Assembly: GCF_000447295.1 (NCBI RefSeq)
Contig: NZ_KE650771.1
Coordinates: forward strand, 1,239,966 to 1,290,630
Direction of reading: 5' to 3'
DNA: 50,665 nt
Source of the DNA: Fischerella sp. PCC 9431
Lineage (GTDB): Bacteria; Cyanobacteriota; Cyanobacteriia; Cyanobacteriales; Nostocaceae
Below are positions 7,762-15,223 of this stretch, piece after piece (the stretch's first letter is position 1; the number at the start of each line of letters is the position of its first letter). The notes under the pieces are model-generated. The model had not been told where the DNA came from and did no database searches. It saw only the letters and a list, made by a program, of their open reading frames with translations. Position numbers and translations under genes: made by a program.

Positions 7762-8778
7762 TTACATTTCCCTCATACCATGCCATGCGCCGAGAAATGC
7801 TGCAACACCTAATGCAGCTAATGCTACTGCTCCCCACTTCAAGGGTGGATTCATATCTAACCAATCTAGGAAAGAGGGTATTGCTAGCTGATTAAAGTCT
7901 CCCTCTACGCGATCGTAGCCTGGAATTGATGCAAAAACATTATTTGGATCGTCTTCTGACTTTGGTTCAGCCGTATGCTGTCCTGCAAAAGCAATAGTCG
8001 CTAACAACGCATCTGCAAAAGCAGGTGAAATTTTTTGTACAAAATCTAACACCTTCCCAGCATCGCCAACGATAAAATCACGCATGGGATGTTCAGCTGT
8101 GTAAAGGATAGCATCAGCGACAATTTCAGGTTGGTAATAGGGTGGTATACCAGTTGGCTTTACTCCTAATTTAGTGCCAACCTTGTTGTAAAAAGGTGTA
8201 TTGATTGTTGCAGGTAAAATCGCCGTTACACTGATGGGCAATTTTTCGTACTGTAACTCAACACGCAACGCATCTAAAAAACCTTCCAAACCATGTTTAG
8301 CAGTTGAGTAGGGAGTTTGCAACGGCAAACTCCGCCTACCTTCCATTGAAGATATATGAATTAACGCCCCGCGTCCCTCTTTTTTCAGATGGGGTAATGC
8401 TGCCATTGCACCATATACTTGTCCCATCAAAGTCACATCAACAACTCGTTCAAATTCCTCTGGTGTAATTTTCTCAAAAGGCGCAATTATACCTGTAGCA
8501 GCAAGATGAACCCAAGTATCCAAGCGTCCATACTCAGCTACCGTTTTGTCTGCGATCACCTTAACTTGTTGGAAATCGCTTACATCTGCGATTATATATG
8601 TAGCCTCACCACCAAAACCCTGAATCTCATCTACTAAAGACTTTAGTCCAGCTTCGCTACGAGCAGCAACCACTACTTTTGCACCACGTTTGGCAAACTT
8701 CAGTGCTGTTAACCGTCCGATACCACTAGAAGCACCAACGACCGAAACTACTTGTTGATTAATAGGCTTTAATTGCAT
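7762..8778 (-). CDS. Short-chain dehydrogenase/reductase with C-terminal membrane anchor
   Basis: This is an NAD(P)-dependent oxidoreductase of the classical SDR fold. The cofactor motif is GASSGIG (residues 15-21), with Asp65 in ADVSD and a catalytic set Ser144 (HISSMEG), Tyr157 and Lys161 (YSTAKHG). The usual NNAG motif is HLAAT here, a variation common in this subgroup. The Rossmann domain ends near residue 250. The C-terminal part carries a hydrophobic helix (WGAVALAALGVAAFLGAW, about 315-332), which would tether the enzyme to a membrane. The substrate is unknown. The gene is monocistronic, and a divergent spacer of about 540 nt lies upstream. Confidence 0.88.
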   Translation of the reverse strand: MQLKPINQQVVSVVGASSGIGRLTALKFAKRGAKVVVAARSEAGLKSLVDEIQGFGGEATYIIADVSDFQQVKVIADKTVAEYGRLDTWVHLAATGIIAPFEKITPEEFERVVDVTLMGQVYGAMAALPHLKKEGRGALIHISSMEGRRSLPLQTPYSTAKHGLEGFLDALRVELQYEKLPISVTAILPATINTPFYNKVGTKLGVKPTGIPPYYQPEIVADAILYTAEHPMRDFIVGDAGKVLDFVQKISPAFADALLATIAFAGQHTAEPKSEDDPNNVFASIPGYDRVEGDFNQLAIPSFLDWLDMNPPLKWGAVALAALGVAAFLGAWHGMREM

Positions 8779-9114
8779 GATTGATCATCTGTGTGTTTCT
8801 CCTTCCCTGTATTAACTTTGATGAAGCATCGCTACATCTTTCGCAAGACTGACACCAAGGGCATACCATTAACTGAAGAAGACACAGAGAGTAGGGGAAG
8901 TGTAGGGTGTGTTTGGAGTGTGGCAAGAAAAATTCGTCTTTCTTGTCCCCTTGATCTTAGATTTAGCGTACTATTTCATTCTTGCCATCATCCGCCTAGG
9001 AATAAATGATGTTGTTGGAGATTGATTGAGGGAATCAAACCCCTCAATCAATTAAAAGCGGCTCGTAGTAAGCACTTCAGTGCTTAAAAACTCTGAAATT
9101 ATTAATGTATCGGC
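8779..9114. other. Spacer with strong hairpin and a half repeat
   Basis: No gene is recognisable. A perfect 12-bp stem ATTGATTGAGGG / CCCTCAATCAAT with an 8-nt loop lies at 9021-9052 without a following T-run, so it is not a classic terminator. A half copy of the GTAGT hairpin repeat (GTAGT at 9065, AAGCAC-TTCA-GTGCTT at 9070-9085) follows. Confidence 0.6.
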
Positions 9115-9303
9115 TTACATTGCGATTGTATCGCGTTACATTACGATTGCATCGCGTTACATTGCGATTGTATCGCGTTACATTGCGATTGTATCGCGTT
9201 ACATTACGATTGCATCGCGTTACATTACGATTGCATCGCGTTACATTACGATTGCATCGCGTTACATTGCGATTGCATCGCGTTACATTACGATTGCATC
9301 GAC
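9115..9303. repeat. 21-nt tandem array, nine units
   Basis: Nine head-to-tail 21-nt units run from 9115 to 9303. Each begins TTACATT and contains GCGATTGTATCGCG or ACGATTGCATCGCG; variation is almost limited to G/A and T/C at two sites. Because 21 is a multiple of three, plus-strand frames stay open and read as heptapeptide repeats (SRYIAIV, RLYRVTL), but no start signal or family supports translation. The array ends 15 nt before the stop codon of the XRE gene on the other strand. Confidence 0.9.
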
Positions 9304-9318
9304 CTGCAAAAGCTTAAA

Positions 9319-9546
9319 TCAGGAATTTGCTTCATCAAACTTCCTTCTACTTTCCTTTGCTGCTGCGATCGCTTCTTCAAGAGTACATTGATATACCTCC
9401 AAGAATTTCGGTATTTCTTCAATAGACAATCTCGGAGAATGTCTACCACTGTCCCAATTGCGAACAGTAGACTCAGCAATTTCTAGTTTTGATGCTACGT
9501 CTACTGTCCTCAAACCAACTTTTTCTCTTAACTGTTTCATATCCAT
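9319..9546 (-). CDS. XRE-family helix-turn-helix regulator, 75 aa
   Basis: This small DNA-binding protein is of the phage Cro/C1-type HTH family. The HTH covers residues about 4-56: LREKVGLRTVDVASKLEIAE, then STVRNWDSGRHSP, with the expected aliphatic core and the recognition-helix pattern S-T-V-x-x-W. The rest is a short helix (LEVYQCTLEEAIAAAKES). No sensor or dimerisation domain is visible. An adjacent hairpin at 9626-9665 upstream, shared with the divergent small gene, could be its operator or a leader structure, but this is inference. The 21-nt tandem array lies immediately downstream. A short gene of this type could be a toxin-antitoxin component, but no partner is seen. Confidence 0.85.
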   Translation of the reverse strand: MDMKQLREKVGLRTVDVASKLEIAESTVRNWDSGRHSPRLSIEEIPKFLEVYQCTLEEAIAAAKESRRKFDEANS

Positions 9547-9625
9547 AGCAATATACTACTATACTTTACGTGATATTTAACTACGTCTATTGACAAGCGT
9601 AACTAACTAGTAAATAATGAAATAA

Positions 9626-9665
9626 GAGAAGCGGTTCTCACCAACCAAAGTAGAAACCGCTTCTC
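9626..9665. promoter_or_regulatory. 11-bp inverted repeat between divergent small genes
   Basis: GAGAAGCGGTT (9626-9636) and AACCGCTTCTC (9655-9665) form a perfect 11-bp inverted repeat with an 18-nt centre. It lies between the XRE gene (minus, start at 9546) and the plus-strand small gene at 9693. It could be an operator for the XRE protein or a 5' leader hairpin of the 9693 gene; the sequence alone does not decide. Confidence 0.5.
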
Positions 9666-9692
9666 GACCCTTTATTAAAGGTTTAACTCATT

Positions 9693-9908
9693 ATGCCACA
9701 ACCTATTCTCTGTCAAACACCCACAAGAGGCTGCTTAAACTTAGCTTACGCTCGTCAAATTCAATTTCGCCAGATTCATATTCATAAATCTTGGCAATTA
9801 GCATGTCACATTATTTGGAGTAACGGCAATAATAATATTTTTTTGGGCAAAGATGCTCAAGCGATCGCTCAAAAACTTGAACAAATAAAACAAAAACAAG
9901 AAGTTTAA
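9693..9908 (+). CDS. Small hypothetical protein, 71 aa
   Basis: I do not recognise this protein by name. It is compact and basic-aromatic, with one predicted beta-hairpin-like segment (WQLACHIIWSNGNNNIFLGK) followed by an amphipathic helix (AQAIAQKLEQIKQKQEV). Sequences of this size and composition occur repeatedly in filamentous cyanobacteria. A long stem-loop begins 12 nt after the stop (9920-9964). No operon neighbour is present. I call it a probable real gene because of its compositional regularity and position between structured non-coding elements, with modest confidence. Confidence 0.5.
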   Translation: MPQPILCQTPTRGCLNLAYARQIQFRQIHIHKSWQLACHIIWSNGNNNIFLGKDAQAIAQKLEQIKQKQEV

Positions 9909-9919
9909 AAAATCTCGTC

Positions 9920-9964
9920 CAGTGCAGCGTATTTATCCCGCTTCTGAATAAATACACTGCACTG
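9920..9964 (+). terminator. Long stem-loop after the 71-aa gene
   Basis: CAGTGCAG-c-GTATTTAT (9920-9936) pairs with ATAAATAC-a-CTGCACTG (9948-9964): 16 base pairs with one C/A mismatch and an 11-nt loop. No T-run follows, so a role as a terminator is less certain than one as an RNA-stabilising or repeat-derived hairpin. Confidence 0.45.
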
Positions 9965-9972
9965 ATAGCAAA

Positions 9973-10164
9973 AGTCCTCTTTAGAGGACTCATAGAAAAA
10001 TTCCATTTAGTCCAATACGCTTGGTGTTAAGGCTAAAAATTAAATCTGATGTAGGTTGGGTTGAGGAAGGAAACCCAACCTACTTTTCCTCTTAACTGAA
10101 CCGTATTGCCATTTAGTCCACTTAAGTGGACTTAAGCTATTAGCCTGGAACTTTAGTTCCAGGC
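9973..10164. repeat. Cluster of four repeat hairpins with TTTA/TTAA loops
   Basis: This gene-free stretch carries AGTCCTC-TTTA-GAGGACT (9973-9990); GTAGGTTGGGTT / AACCCAACCTAC (10051-10083, 12-bp stem followed by TTTTCCTCTT); AGTCCAC-TTAA-GTGGACT (10115-10132); the linker GCTATTAGC (10136-10144); and GCCTGGAAC-TTTA-GTTCCAGGC followed by GGG (10143-10167). The linker and the outer GCC...GGCGGG frame match the element at 15221-15252 in inverted orientation, while the inner stems differ. Confidence 0.8.
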
Positions 10165-10323
10165 GGGATATTGGTTCAGCTTGAAGATTTTCGACTTGGC
10201 TTGTATGTAAGGGGAGGGTGCGCGTTAGCGCAGGCAGATTTTTTGAACATTTGGGATGCTCCCGAATGTTAGTTTTGTTGTTGTAATGGGAACATTAAAT
10301 GTGTAGTTTAATACTTATGATTT
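10165..10323. other. Leader of the 124-aa gene
   Basis: No gene is recognisable here. An imperfect palindrome AACATTTGGGATGCTCCCGA, continuing to TGTT, lies at about 10244-10268. The upstream region of the next gene is otherwise plain. Confidence 0.35.
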
Positions 10324-10698
10324 ATGCCTAGACCAGACATAACACGGCGTCTATCTCCTCAAATAATTAGTCAAGATATTGATTCATTGCACGGTTTGCA
10401 AACCATCAGCACCTACAGTACAACTCGTGGTGATGCTTCTGTTAACTATCTACAGCAAGCTTATCAAGCAATGGTGACGCAACAACAAATTGAAACTGAA
10501 AAACTAACTCTATACCGCGCTGCTGCTGATGCAGCGCGATTAGCAGAATGGGAATTTCACAACGCTGTATTAGCGATGAAAGAAGTCGTGCGTGGTCAAT
10601 ATGGTTCAGATAGTGATGAATCGCAAGCTGTTGGACTGAAGAAAAAATCAGAGCGCAAGCGTCCCAATCGCAAAAAGCCAATGACGACTGGAAATTAA
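10324..10698 (+). CDS. Hypothetical protein with basic C-terminus, 124 aa
   Basis: I do not recognise a named family. Residues 1-35 are polar (MPRPDITRRLSPQIISQDID). Residues about 38-95 form a long helical stretch (VNYLQQAYQAMVTQQQIETE, LTLYRAAADAARLAEWEFHN) with coiled-coil-like spacing. The last 25 residues are strongly basic (KKKSERKRPNRKKP). This layout, a helix plus a lysine/arginine tail, could bind nucleic acid or a membrane surface, but that is inference. ATG is the only sensible start. No signal peptide is present. The gene stands alone between two repeat-rich spacers. Confidence 0.55.
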   Translation: MPRPDITRRLSPQIISQDIDSLHGLQTISTYSTTRGDASVNYLQQAYQAMVTQQQIETEKLTLYRAAADAARLAEWEFHNAVLAMKEVVRGQYGSDSDESQAVGLKKKSERKRPNRKKPMTTGN

Positions 10699-10755
10699 CA
10701 CGGTATTCAATACAGTTTGGTTAAGAATTTTTCGTCATAATTTTGGAATTGTACC

Positions 10756-10775
10756 AGACGCGATTTATCGCGTCT
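10756..10775. repeat. Palindrome AGACGCGA-TTTA-TCGCGTCT
   Basis: This is a single copy of the 20-nt palindrome that also forms the core of the 27-nt arrays at 12769-12849 and 16526-16682. Outer bases ACCAG / CTGGT extend the pairing. It lies in the spacer after the 124-aa gene. Confidence 0.7.
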
Positions 10776-10857
10776 CTGGTGGATTTAAATGTCAATCTGT
10801 TTGTCTTATCCAAACTGTATTAAAAGGGTATTGGAATGTAAAAGTTCAAAAAACACC

Positions 10858-11011
10858 CGCGATTGAAATCGCACTCTCATAGTGAAAGTCTGCTTAAGCA
10901 AACTATTTGATTTTGTCTGATTTTATGAAGTCGTCTTCAGACGATTTGCGCTATTAGCAAAGGGTTTAAACCCTTTGCTTTGCGGTATTTTGAAAAAAAT
11001 GGGATGCTTTC
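10858..11011 (+). repeat. Composite multi-hairpin repeat, copy B
   Basis: This has the same order of elements as copy A (6072-6217), in opposite orientation: GCGAT-TGAA-ATCGC (10859-10872), AGTCTGC-TTAA-GCAAACT (10887-10904, one mismatch), AAGTCGTC-TTCA-GACGATTT (10928-10947), linker GCTATTAGC (10950-10958), a 22-nt perfect palindrome (10957-10978) and the outer GGGATGCTTTC. Relative to copy A it has about 10 extra bases near 10905-10920 that look like a local duplication (TGATTTTGTCTGATTTT), and the loop of the AAGTCGTC hairpin is reversed. Confidence 0.85.
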
Positions 11012-11107
11012 TTTAATAAGTTAAAACCTGAGCCGAAAATTTATTTTACGGAGATCCTTACTAATGACAAATCACTAATAACAAATGACACGTATTAATA
11101 GCAAATC

Positions 11108-12760
11108 ATGCCGAAATCAAAGCTCAAATCTCGGAAAAATCAAAAAAATAAAAAACAGAAAAAACAGGAAATTCCCACCCTTACCCTCAAAGAACGTTTA
11201 GCCCAAAAACGCAAAGCAGCACAGGCGCGTCAAGAACTAATTAATATACTGACTCCTGCTATTGGTGGCGGTTTATTTCTTGGCTTTATTCTTTTTTTAG
11301 TAGCTGGAATTAAAGCAGCAGTTCCAGCAGTAATGGGGATTATAGTCATGTCACTCGCCTACAAATATCCCCGCCAAGCTTTGTTTGCTTTTATTTTTTA
11401 TGTACCATTTGGAGGTACTATTACCTACTACATTGGCAGTAGTCCCATACTGCAATTAGCAAAAGACTCTTTCTATGTTCCTGCATTGATTGCACTTTGG
11501 CAGAATTGTCGTAAACAGAGATTACCCCTAATTATTCCACAAGGGATTACAACTCCACTATATATCTTATTAGGTTTATGTATAGTAACACTATTATTTG
11601 TCAATGGCGGACAGCAGTTTAATCCGCCTCCTGTTGCTCTGTTTAAAACACCACCCAAAGAATTTCCGATTGGTATGGGAATTTTGGGGCTAAAAGTATT
11701 TTTAGGTTATGTACCTTTGATTGCTTGTGTTTATTATTTGATTCGTAATAAGCAAGATTTCCTATTGATTTCTCGCTTACAAATTGTTTTAATCCTTGCT
11801 GCTTGTATACTAGGATTTATTCAATATCTATTATTATTAACTGGCATATGTGAAGGTACGAGAAATGCAGAAGGGGCTGCTTTATTTAAAGCTTCGCTAG
11901 AAGCAAGATGTTTTTTTGGTGGTTCATTAGTCTATAGTCCTAGTCAAGGAATGATTCGCTTACCAGGAACTTTTGTTGCACCTTGGCAATGGGCATGGTT
12001 TTTAATTTCTAGTACGTTTTTTACTTTTGCAACGGGCTTTAGTGACCCTGCGATTATTTGGCGAATTATCAGTTTAGCTGCAATGGCATCTGTATTTATT
12101 AATGCAGTGATTTCTGGACAAAGAATAGCTTTAGCTTTAGTCCCAGTTTGTTTTGCAATATTACTTGTATTGACAGGTCAAATTGGTAATTTAAAAAAGT
12201 TTATTCCTATATTTGGTGGACTAGCTATTCTTTTAGGAATTGCAATAGTGAGTAATCCTACTGTTGTCCAAGAAAGGATGGACAGTTTTATCGCCCGTTG
12301 GAATGCTTCTCCTCCCTACGAATTTATCGTCCAACAATTTGAGGAAAATTGGAAAAGTGTAGACGGACTATTTGGAAGTGGTTTAGGTCGTGCAACAAAT
12401 TCTGCACGTGCAATGGGACCAACAAAGCTAGTCGAAACCTATTATCCAAAAGTCCTTTATGAGGTAGGAATTTTTGGACTCTTAGGATTTATTGGTTTAG
12501 TGACAACCTTAACAATTATTTGTTTTCGACAATATCGTTTAGTAAAAAACCGTAATTTCCGCAGTTACGGTGCTGCTATGTGGGTGTTTATATTGTTTAT
12601 TAGTTACAACACCTATTACTATCCTTTGGATGTTGATCCTGTAGCTGTTTATTATTGGTTTGCTGCTGGGATTCTCTTAAAGTTACCAGTCATAGACAAA
12701 ATGGAAATACTGGAACAATTAGGAGAAAAAAAGAGACAAGGAGAAACAATTAACAAATGA
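11108..12760 (+). CDS. hpsL: Polysaccharide polymerase-like membrane protein, HpsL-type
   Basis: This is an integral membrane protein of 550 residues resembling O-antigen ligase/Wzy polymerases. I recognise it as the hormogonium polysaccharide protein HpsL of filamentous cyanobacteria, from its architecture and the following hps glycosyltransferases. It has a basic N-terminal tail (MPKSKLKSRKNQKNKKQKKQ), then about ten to twelve hydrophobic segments, a large extracytoplasmic loop around residues 375-440 (WNASPPYEFIVQQFEENWKS, GSGLGRATNSARAMGP) as is typical of Wzy/WaaL proteins, and two late TM helices. Such proteins join sugar repeats or transfer polymer at the periplasmic face. ATG at 11108 lies just after AGCAAATC without a good ribosome binding site. 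The stop overlaps the start of the next gene (ATGA), so hpsL and hpsN are translationally coupled. Confidence 0.75.
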   Translation: MPKSKLKSRKNQKNKKQKKQEIPTLTLKERLAQKRKAAQARQELINILTPAIGGGLFLGFILFLVAGIKAAVPAVMGIIVMSLAYKYPRQALFAFIFYVPFGGTITYYIGSSPILQLAKDSFYVPALIALWQNCRKQRLPLIIPQGITTPLYILLGLCIVTLLFVNGGQQFNPPPVALFKTPPKEFPIGMGILGLKVFLGYVPLIACVYYLIRNKQDFLLISRLQIVLILAACILGFIQYLLLLTGICEGTRNAEGAALFKASLEARCFFGGSLVYSPSQGMIRLPGTFVAPWQWAWFLISSTFFTFATGFSDPAIIWRIISLAAMASVFINAVISGQRIALALVPVCFAILLVLTGQIGNLKKFIPIFGGLAILLGIAIVSNPTVVQERMDSFIARWNASPPYEFIVQQFEENWKSVDGLFGSGLGRATNSARAMGPTKLVETYYPKVLYEVGIFGLLGFIGLVTTLTIICFRQYRLVKNRNFRSYGAAMWVFILFISYNTYYYPLDVDPVAVYYWFAAGILLKLPVIDKMEILEQLGEKKRQGETINK

Positions 12761-13860
12761 CAAATGACTCTTGTAAAGACGCAATTAATCGTGTGTCTTG
12801 TACAGACGCGATTAATCGTATCTCTTGTACAGACGCGATTAATCGCGTCTCTACTAATGACAAAATACCTTTGATTTCTGTGATTATTCCTACTTATGGT
12901 CGAGAAGAAGCGCTGCGAGATACTTTGATTGATGTATTGAATCAAGATTATGCAAACTTTGAAGTTTTAGTAGTAGATCAAACTCCAAAACATGAACTAG
13001 AAATCGAAGCTTTTTTATCTGAACAAGCTACAGCAGGTAAAATTCAATGGTTCCGTTTAAACTGGGCTAGTTTACCAGGGGCGCGTAATTATGCAGTGCG
13101 ACGCGCTCAGGGAGATATCATTTTATTTATTGATGATGATGTGAAATTAAATCCTGGATTTTTATCAGCCCATGCGAAAAATTATTTAGACAAACCAGAG
13201 ATAGGCGCTGTTGCTGGGCGAGTTTTTGACAGGATGAAAATAGCTGATACTGTCCAGGGAAAAACCCAAGGAGATGCACCTTATAAAAGTATTGAATATC
13301 TACCTCCGCAGGCAATGGACCCTGGTATTGCTTGGTATTATATAGATTTAGTGCATACAATCAAACCCCAAGAAGTGCTGACAGCAAGGGGTTGTAATAT
13401 GTCGTTTCGCAGCGAAATTTTCACTAAGCATGGACTACATTTTGATGAGAGATTTTGTGGTAGTGCAGTCCGAGAAGAATCTGATTTTTGTTTACGGTTA
13501 CGACAAACAGGTTATAAGATTTGGTACGACCCAGAAGCGAGTTTAGTACATTTGGGAGAAGAGACGGGTGGTTGTCATGATATTAGTATGCGATCGCTCA
13601 AATATCAACTAACTTTTTATCACAATCATTTTCTATTGGGCTTAAAAAATCTGACTGTTAGTCAAGCATTACGCCTTTACATCCGTTTGTTTGATTGTCA
13701 TGTTTTAGGACGTCCCCCTTGTCACAAAAGTGGTTCCCTAATCAAAATTTTTACTCGTGCAATTTTCTACGCTTTAGGTTTTGCAAAAGCTTTAGGAACC
13801 ATCATCCAATCTCTTTGGAATGATGGTCAAATCTACACTCATTTAGATAAAAATTTGTAG
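12757..13860 (+). CDS. hpsN: Family 2 glycosyltransferase, HpsN-type, with repeat-derived N-terminus
   Basis: This GT-A fold glycosyltransferase adds a sugar during exopolysaccharide synthesis. The catalytic domain begins at about residue 38 (ISVIIPTYGREEALRDTL), has the nucleotide-sugar/metal motif FIDDDVKLNPG near residue 125, the acidic motif REESDFCLRLR near 245, and hydrophobic C-terminal helices that may contact the membrane. In place of a normal start, residues 5-31 consist of three translated 27-nt repeats (SCKDAINRV, SCTDAINRI, SCTDAINRV). No ATG exists between the repeats and the catalytic domain; a TTG in CCT-TTG-ATT near 12870 would be the only alternative start. The first ATG overlaps the hpsL stop. 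The TAG stop lies within a GTAGT repeat end. The hps assignment comes from context and similarity by memory. Confidence 0.8.
   Translation: MTNDSCKDAINRVSCTDAINRISCTDAINRVSTNDKIPLISVIIPTYGREEALRDTLIDVLNQDYANFEVLVVDQTPKHELEIEAFLSEQATAGKIQWFRLNWASLPGARNYAVRRAQGDIILFIDDDVKLNPGFLSAHAKNYLDKPEIGAVAGRVFDRMKIADTVQGKTQGDAPYKSIEYLPPQAMDPGIAWYYIDLVHTIKPQEVLTARGCNMSFRSEIFTKHGLHFDERFCGSAVREESDFCLRLRQTGYKIWYDPEASLVHLGEETGGCHDISMRSLKYQLTFYHNHFLLGLKNLTVSQALRLYIRLFDCHVLGRPPCHKSGSLIKIFTRAIFYALGFAKALGTIIQSLWNDGQIYTHLDKNL
12769..12849 (+). repeat. 27-nt palindromic array within hpsN
   Basis: There are three units (12769-12795, 12796-12822, 12823-12849), each TCTTGTA followed by a form of AGACGCGATTAATCGCGTC. 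The last unit has the full palindrome AGACGCGATTAATCGCGTCT; the first two differ by single bases in the second arm. The units are in frame and translated as nine-residue repeats. The flanks are ATGAC on both sides. Confidence 0.9.
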
Positions 13861-13905
13861 TAAGCACTTTAGTGCTTAAAAAATAAAGACTTAAGTCCTG
13901 ACTAC
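13857..13905. repeat. Two-hairpin repeat GTAGT...ACTAC at the hpsN stop codon
   Basis: The element starts with GTAGT (13857-13861), which contains the TAG stop of hpsN (13858-13860). AAGCAC-TTTA-GTGCTT (13862-13877), an A-rich linker, GAC-TTAA-GTC (13888-13897) and ACTAC (13901-13905) follow. The same design is found at 1011-1058. It fills most of the 74-nt gap to the next glycosyltransferase. Confidence 0.8.
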
Positions 13906-13934
13906 GAACTTCATATATTAATTATTATTTTTTT

Positions 13935-15107
13935 ATGAAAATTCTAATTGCCAGTCATAGCTACATTGTAGATATTAACTGTGAAAAATTATTAGCTCTA
14001 TCTCAGTTAGAATCAAAGATTGAAGTAACAGTTGTAGTACCGAAAAAGTGGCAACCTGGAGGAGTGCAAAACAAAATTATTGAAACAAAATATCGCCAAG
14101 AAGGTAGATTTCAGGTTGTACCTATTTCTAACTTTAGTCAAAATCATCAAGGATTATTGACTTTTGGCACTGATTTAATATCTTTAATACGACAGTTTCG
14201 CCCTCAAATTATTCAAGTAGAACAAGGTTCGAGAAGTCTAGCTTATGCTCAAATGATTACTTTGAATAAACTTTTAGGACTACAAGCAAAAAACTTATTT
14301 TTCACCTGGTGGAACTTACCATACAAATTAAACTTTCCAGTCTCTTTATTAGAAAAATATAATCTCCAAAATAGCCACGGTATTATATCTGGCAATCAAG
14401 ATGGTGCTGAAATATTACGCCAACGTGGATACAAAAGACCAATTAAAGTTATGCCTCAACTAGGTGTAGATGAACGTGTATTTACACCTCAAGCACAACC
14501 AGAGTTAGCCCAGCAATTAGGTATTCAAACAGATGAATTTATTATTGGATTTGTCGGACGATTTGTAAGAGAAAAAGGGTTGTTAACTCTAATAAATGCT
14601 TTAACTATTTTGCCAAAAGATAAATCTTGGAAATTATTGTTGCTAGGACGTGGTGACTTGCGAACAGAGTTAATGCATAAAGCCGCAGAGAATCAAATTC
14701 AAGACCGAATAATTATCGTAGAAAGTGTTCCTCATGATCAAGTTTATAAATATATCAACTTAATGAATACCCTGGTACTACCATCAGAAACAACATATAA
14801 ACTTAAAACATTAACTGCTATTGGTTGGAAAGAACAATTTGGTCATGTTCTAATTGAAGCAATGGCTTGTCAAGTACCCGTGATTGGCTCTGATTCGGGC
14901 GAAATTCCTCACGTAATTGGTGATGCTGGTTTGATATTTCCTGAAGGAAATACCCAAATCCTTGCAGATTGCATTCTCAAATTAATAGAAAAACCAGATT
15001 TTGCCCAACATTTAGGTGAAATGGGCTATCAAAAAGCAATGTCACAATATACAAATAAAGCTTTAGCAAAACAGCAATTAGAGTTTTATAGAGAGATTAT
15101 TGATTGA
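13935..15107 (+). CDS. hpsO: Family 4 glycosyltransferase, HpsO-type
   Basis: This retaining GT-B glycosyltransferase has 390 residues. The N-terminal domain begins MKILIASHSYIVDINCEKLL. The C-terminal nucleotide-sugar domain is marked by GFVGRFVREKGLLTLINAL near residue 210, LLGRGDLRTEL, and the E-x7-E-like block FGHVLIEAMACQVPVIGSDS followed by GEIPHVIGDAGLIFPEGN (about 300-335). It lies between hpsN and hpsP in the same direction and should add one sugar of the exopolysaccharide repeat. The start ATG follows an AT-rich leader with no strong ribosome binding site. The gene symbol rests on the neighbours and remembered family features; the GT4 assignment itself is firm. Confidence 0.8.
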   Translation: MKILIASHSYIVDINCEKLLALSQLESKIEVTVVVPKKWQPGGVQNKIIETKYRQEGRFQVVPISNFSQNHQGLLTFGTDLISLIRQFRPQIIQVEQGSRSLAYAQMITLNKLLGLQAKNLFFTWWNLPYKLNFPVSLLEKYNLQNSHGIISGNQDGAEILRQRGYKRPIKVMPQLGVDERVFTPQAQPELAQQLGIQTDEFIIGFVGRFVREKGLLTLINALTILPKDKSWKLLLLGRGDLRTELMHKAAENQIQDRIIIVESVPHDQVYKYINLMNTLVLPSETTYKLKTLTAIGWKEQFGHVLIEAMACQVPVIGSDSGEIPHVIGDAGLIFPEGNTQILADCILKLIEKPDFAQHLGEMGYQKAMSQYTNKALAKQQLEFYREIID

Positions 15108-15223
15108 TGAATTTATTATTTATAAACATAAATATCGATAAATCTTAAGTAGAGAGCCAAAAAGCGGCGTGGATGTTCCTCCCGACCTAACCCACCCAGG
15201 GCTATTTCATTCTCATCCAGCCC

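Noticed and set aside
8791-9009. 72-codon plus-strand frame in the spacer upstream of the SDR gene
   Set aside because: Low-quality composition and no start signal or family resemblance.
9080-9391. 103-codon plus-strand frame of SRYIAIV repeats as a gene
   Set aside because: The frame exists only because the array unit is 21 nt. There is no ribosome binding site, and it overlaps the 3' end of the XRE gene on the other strand.
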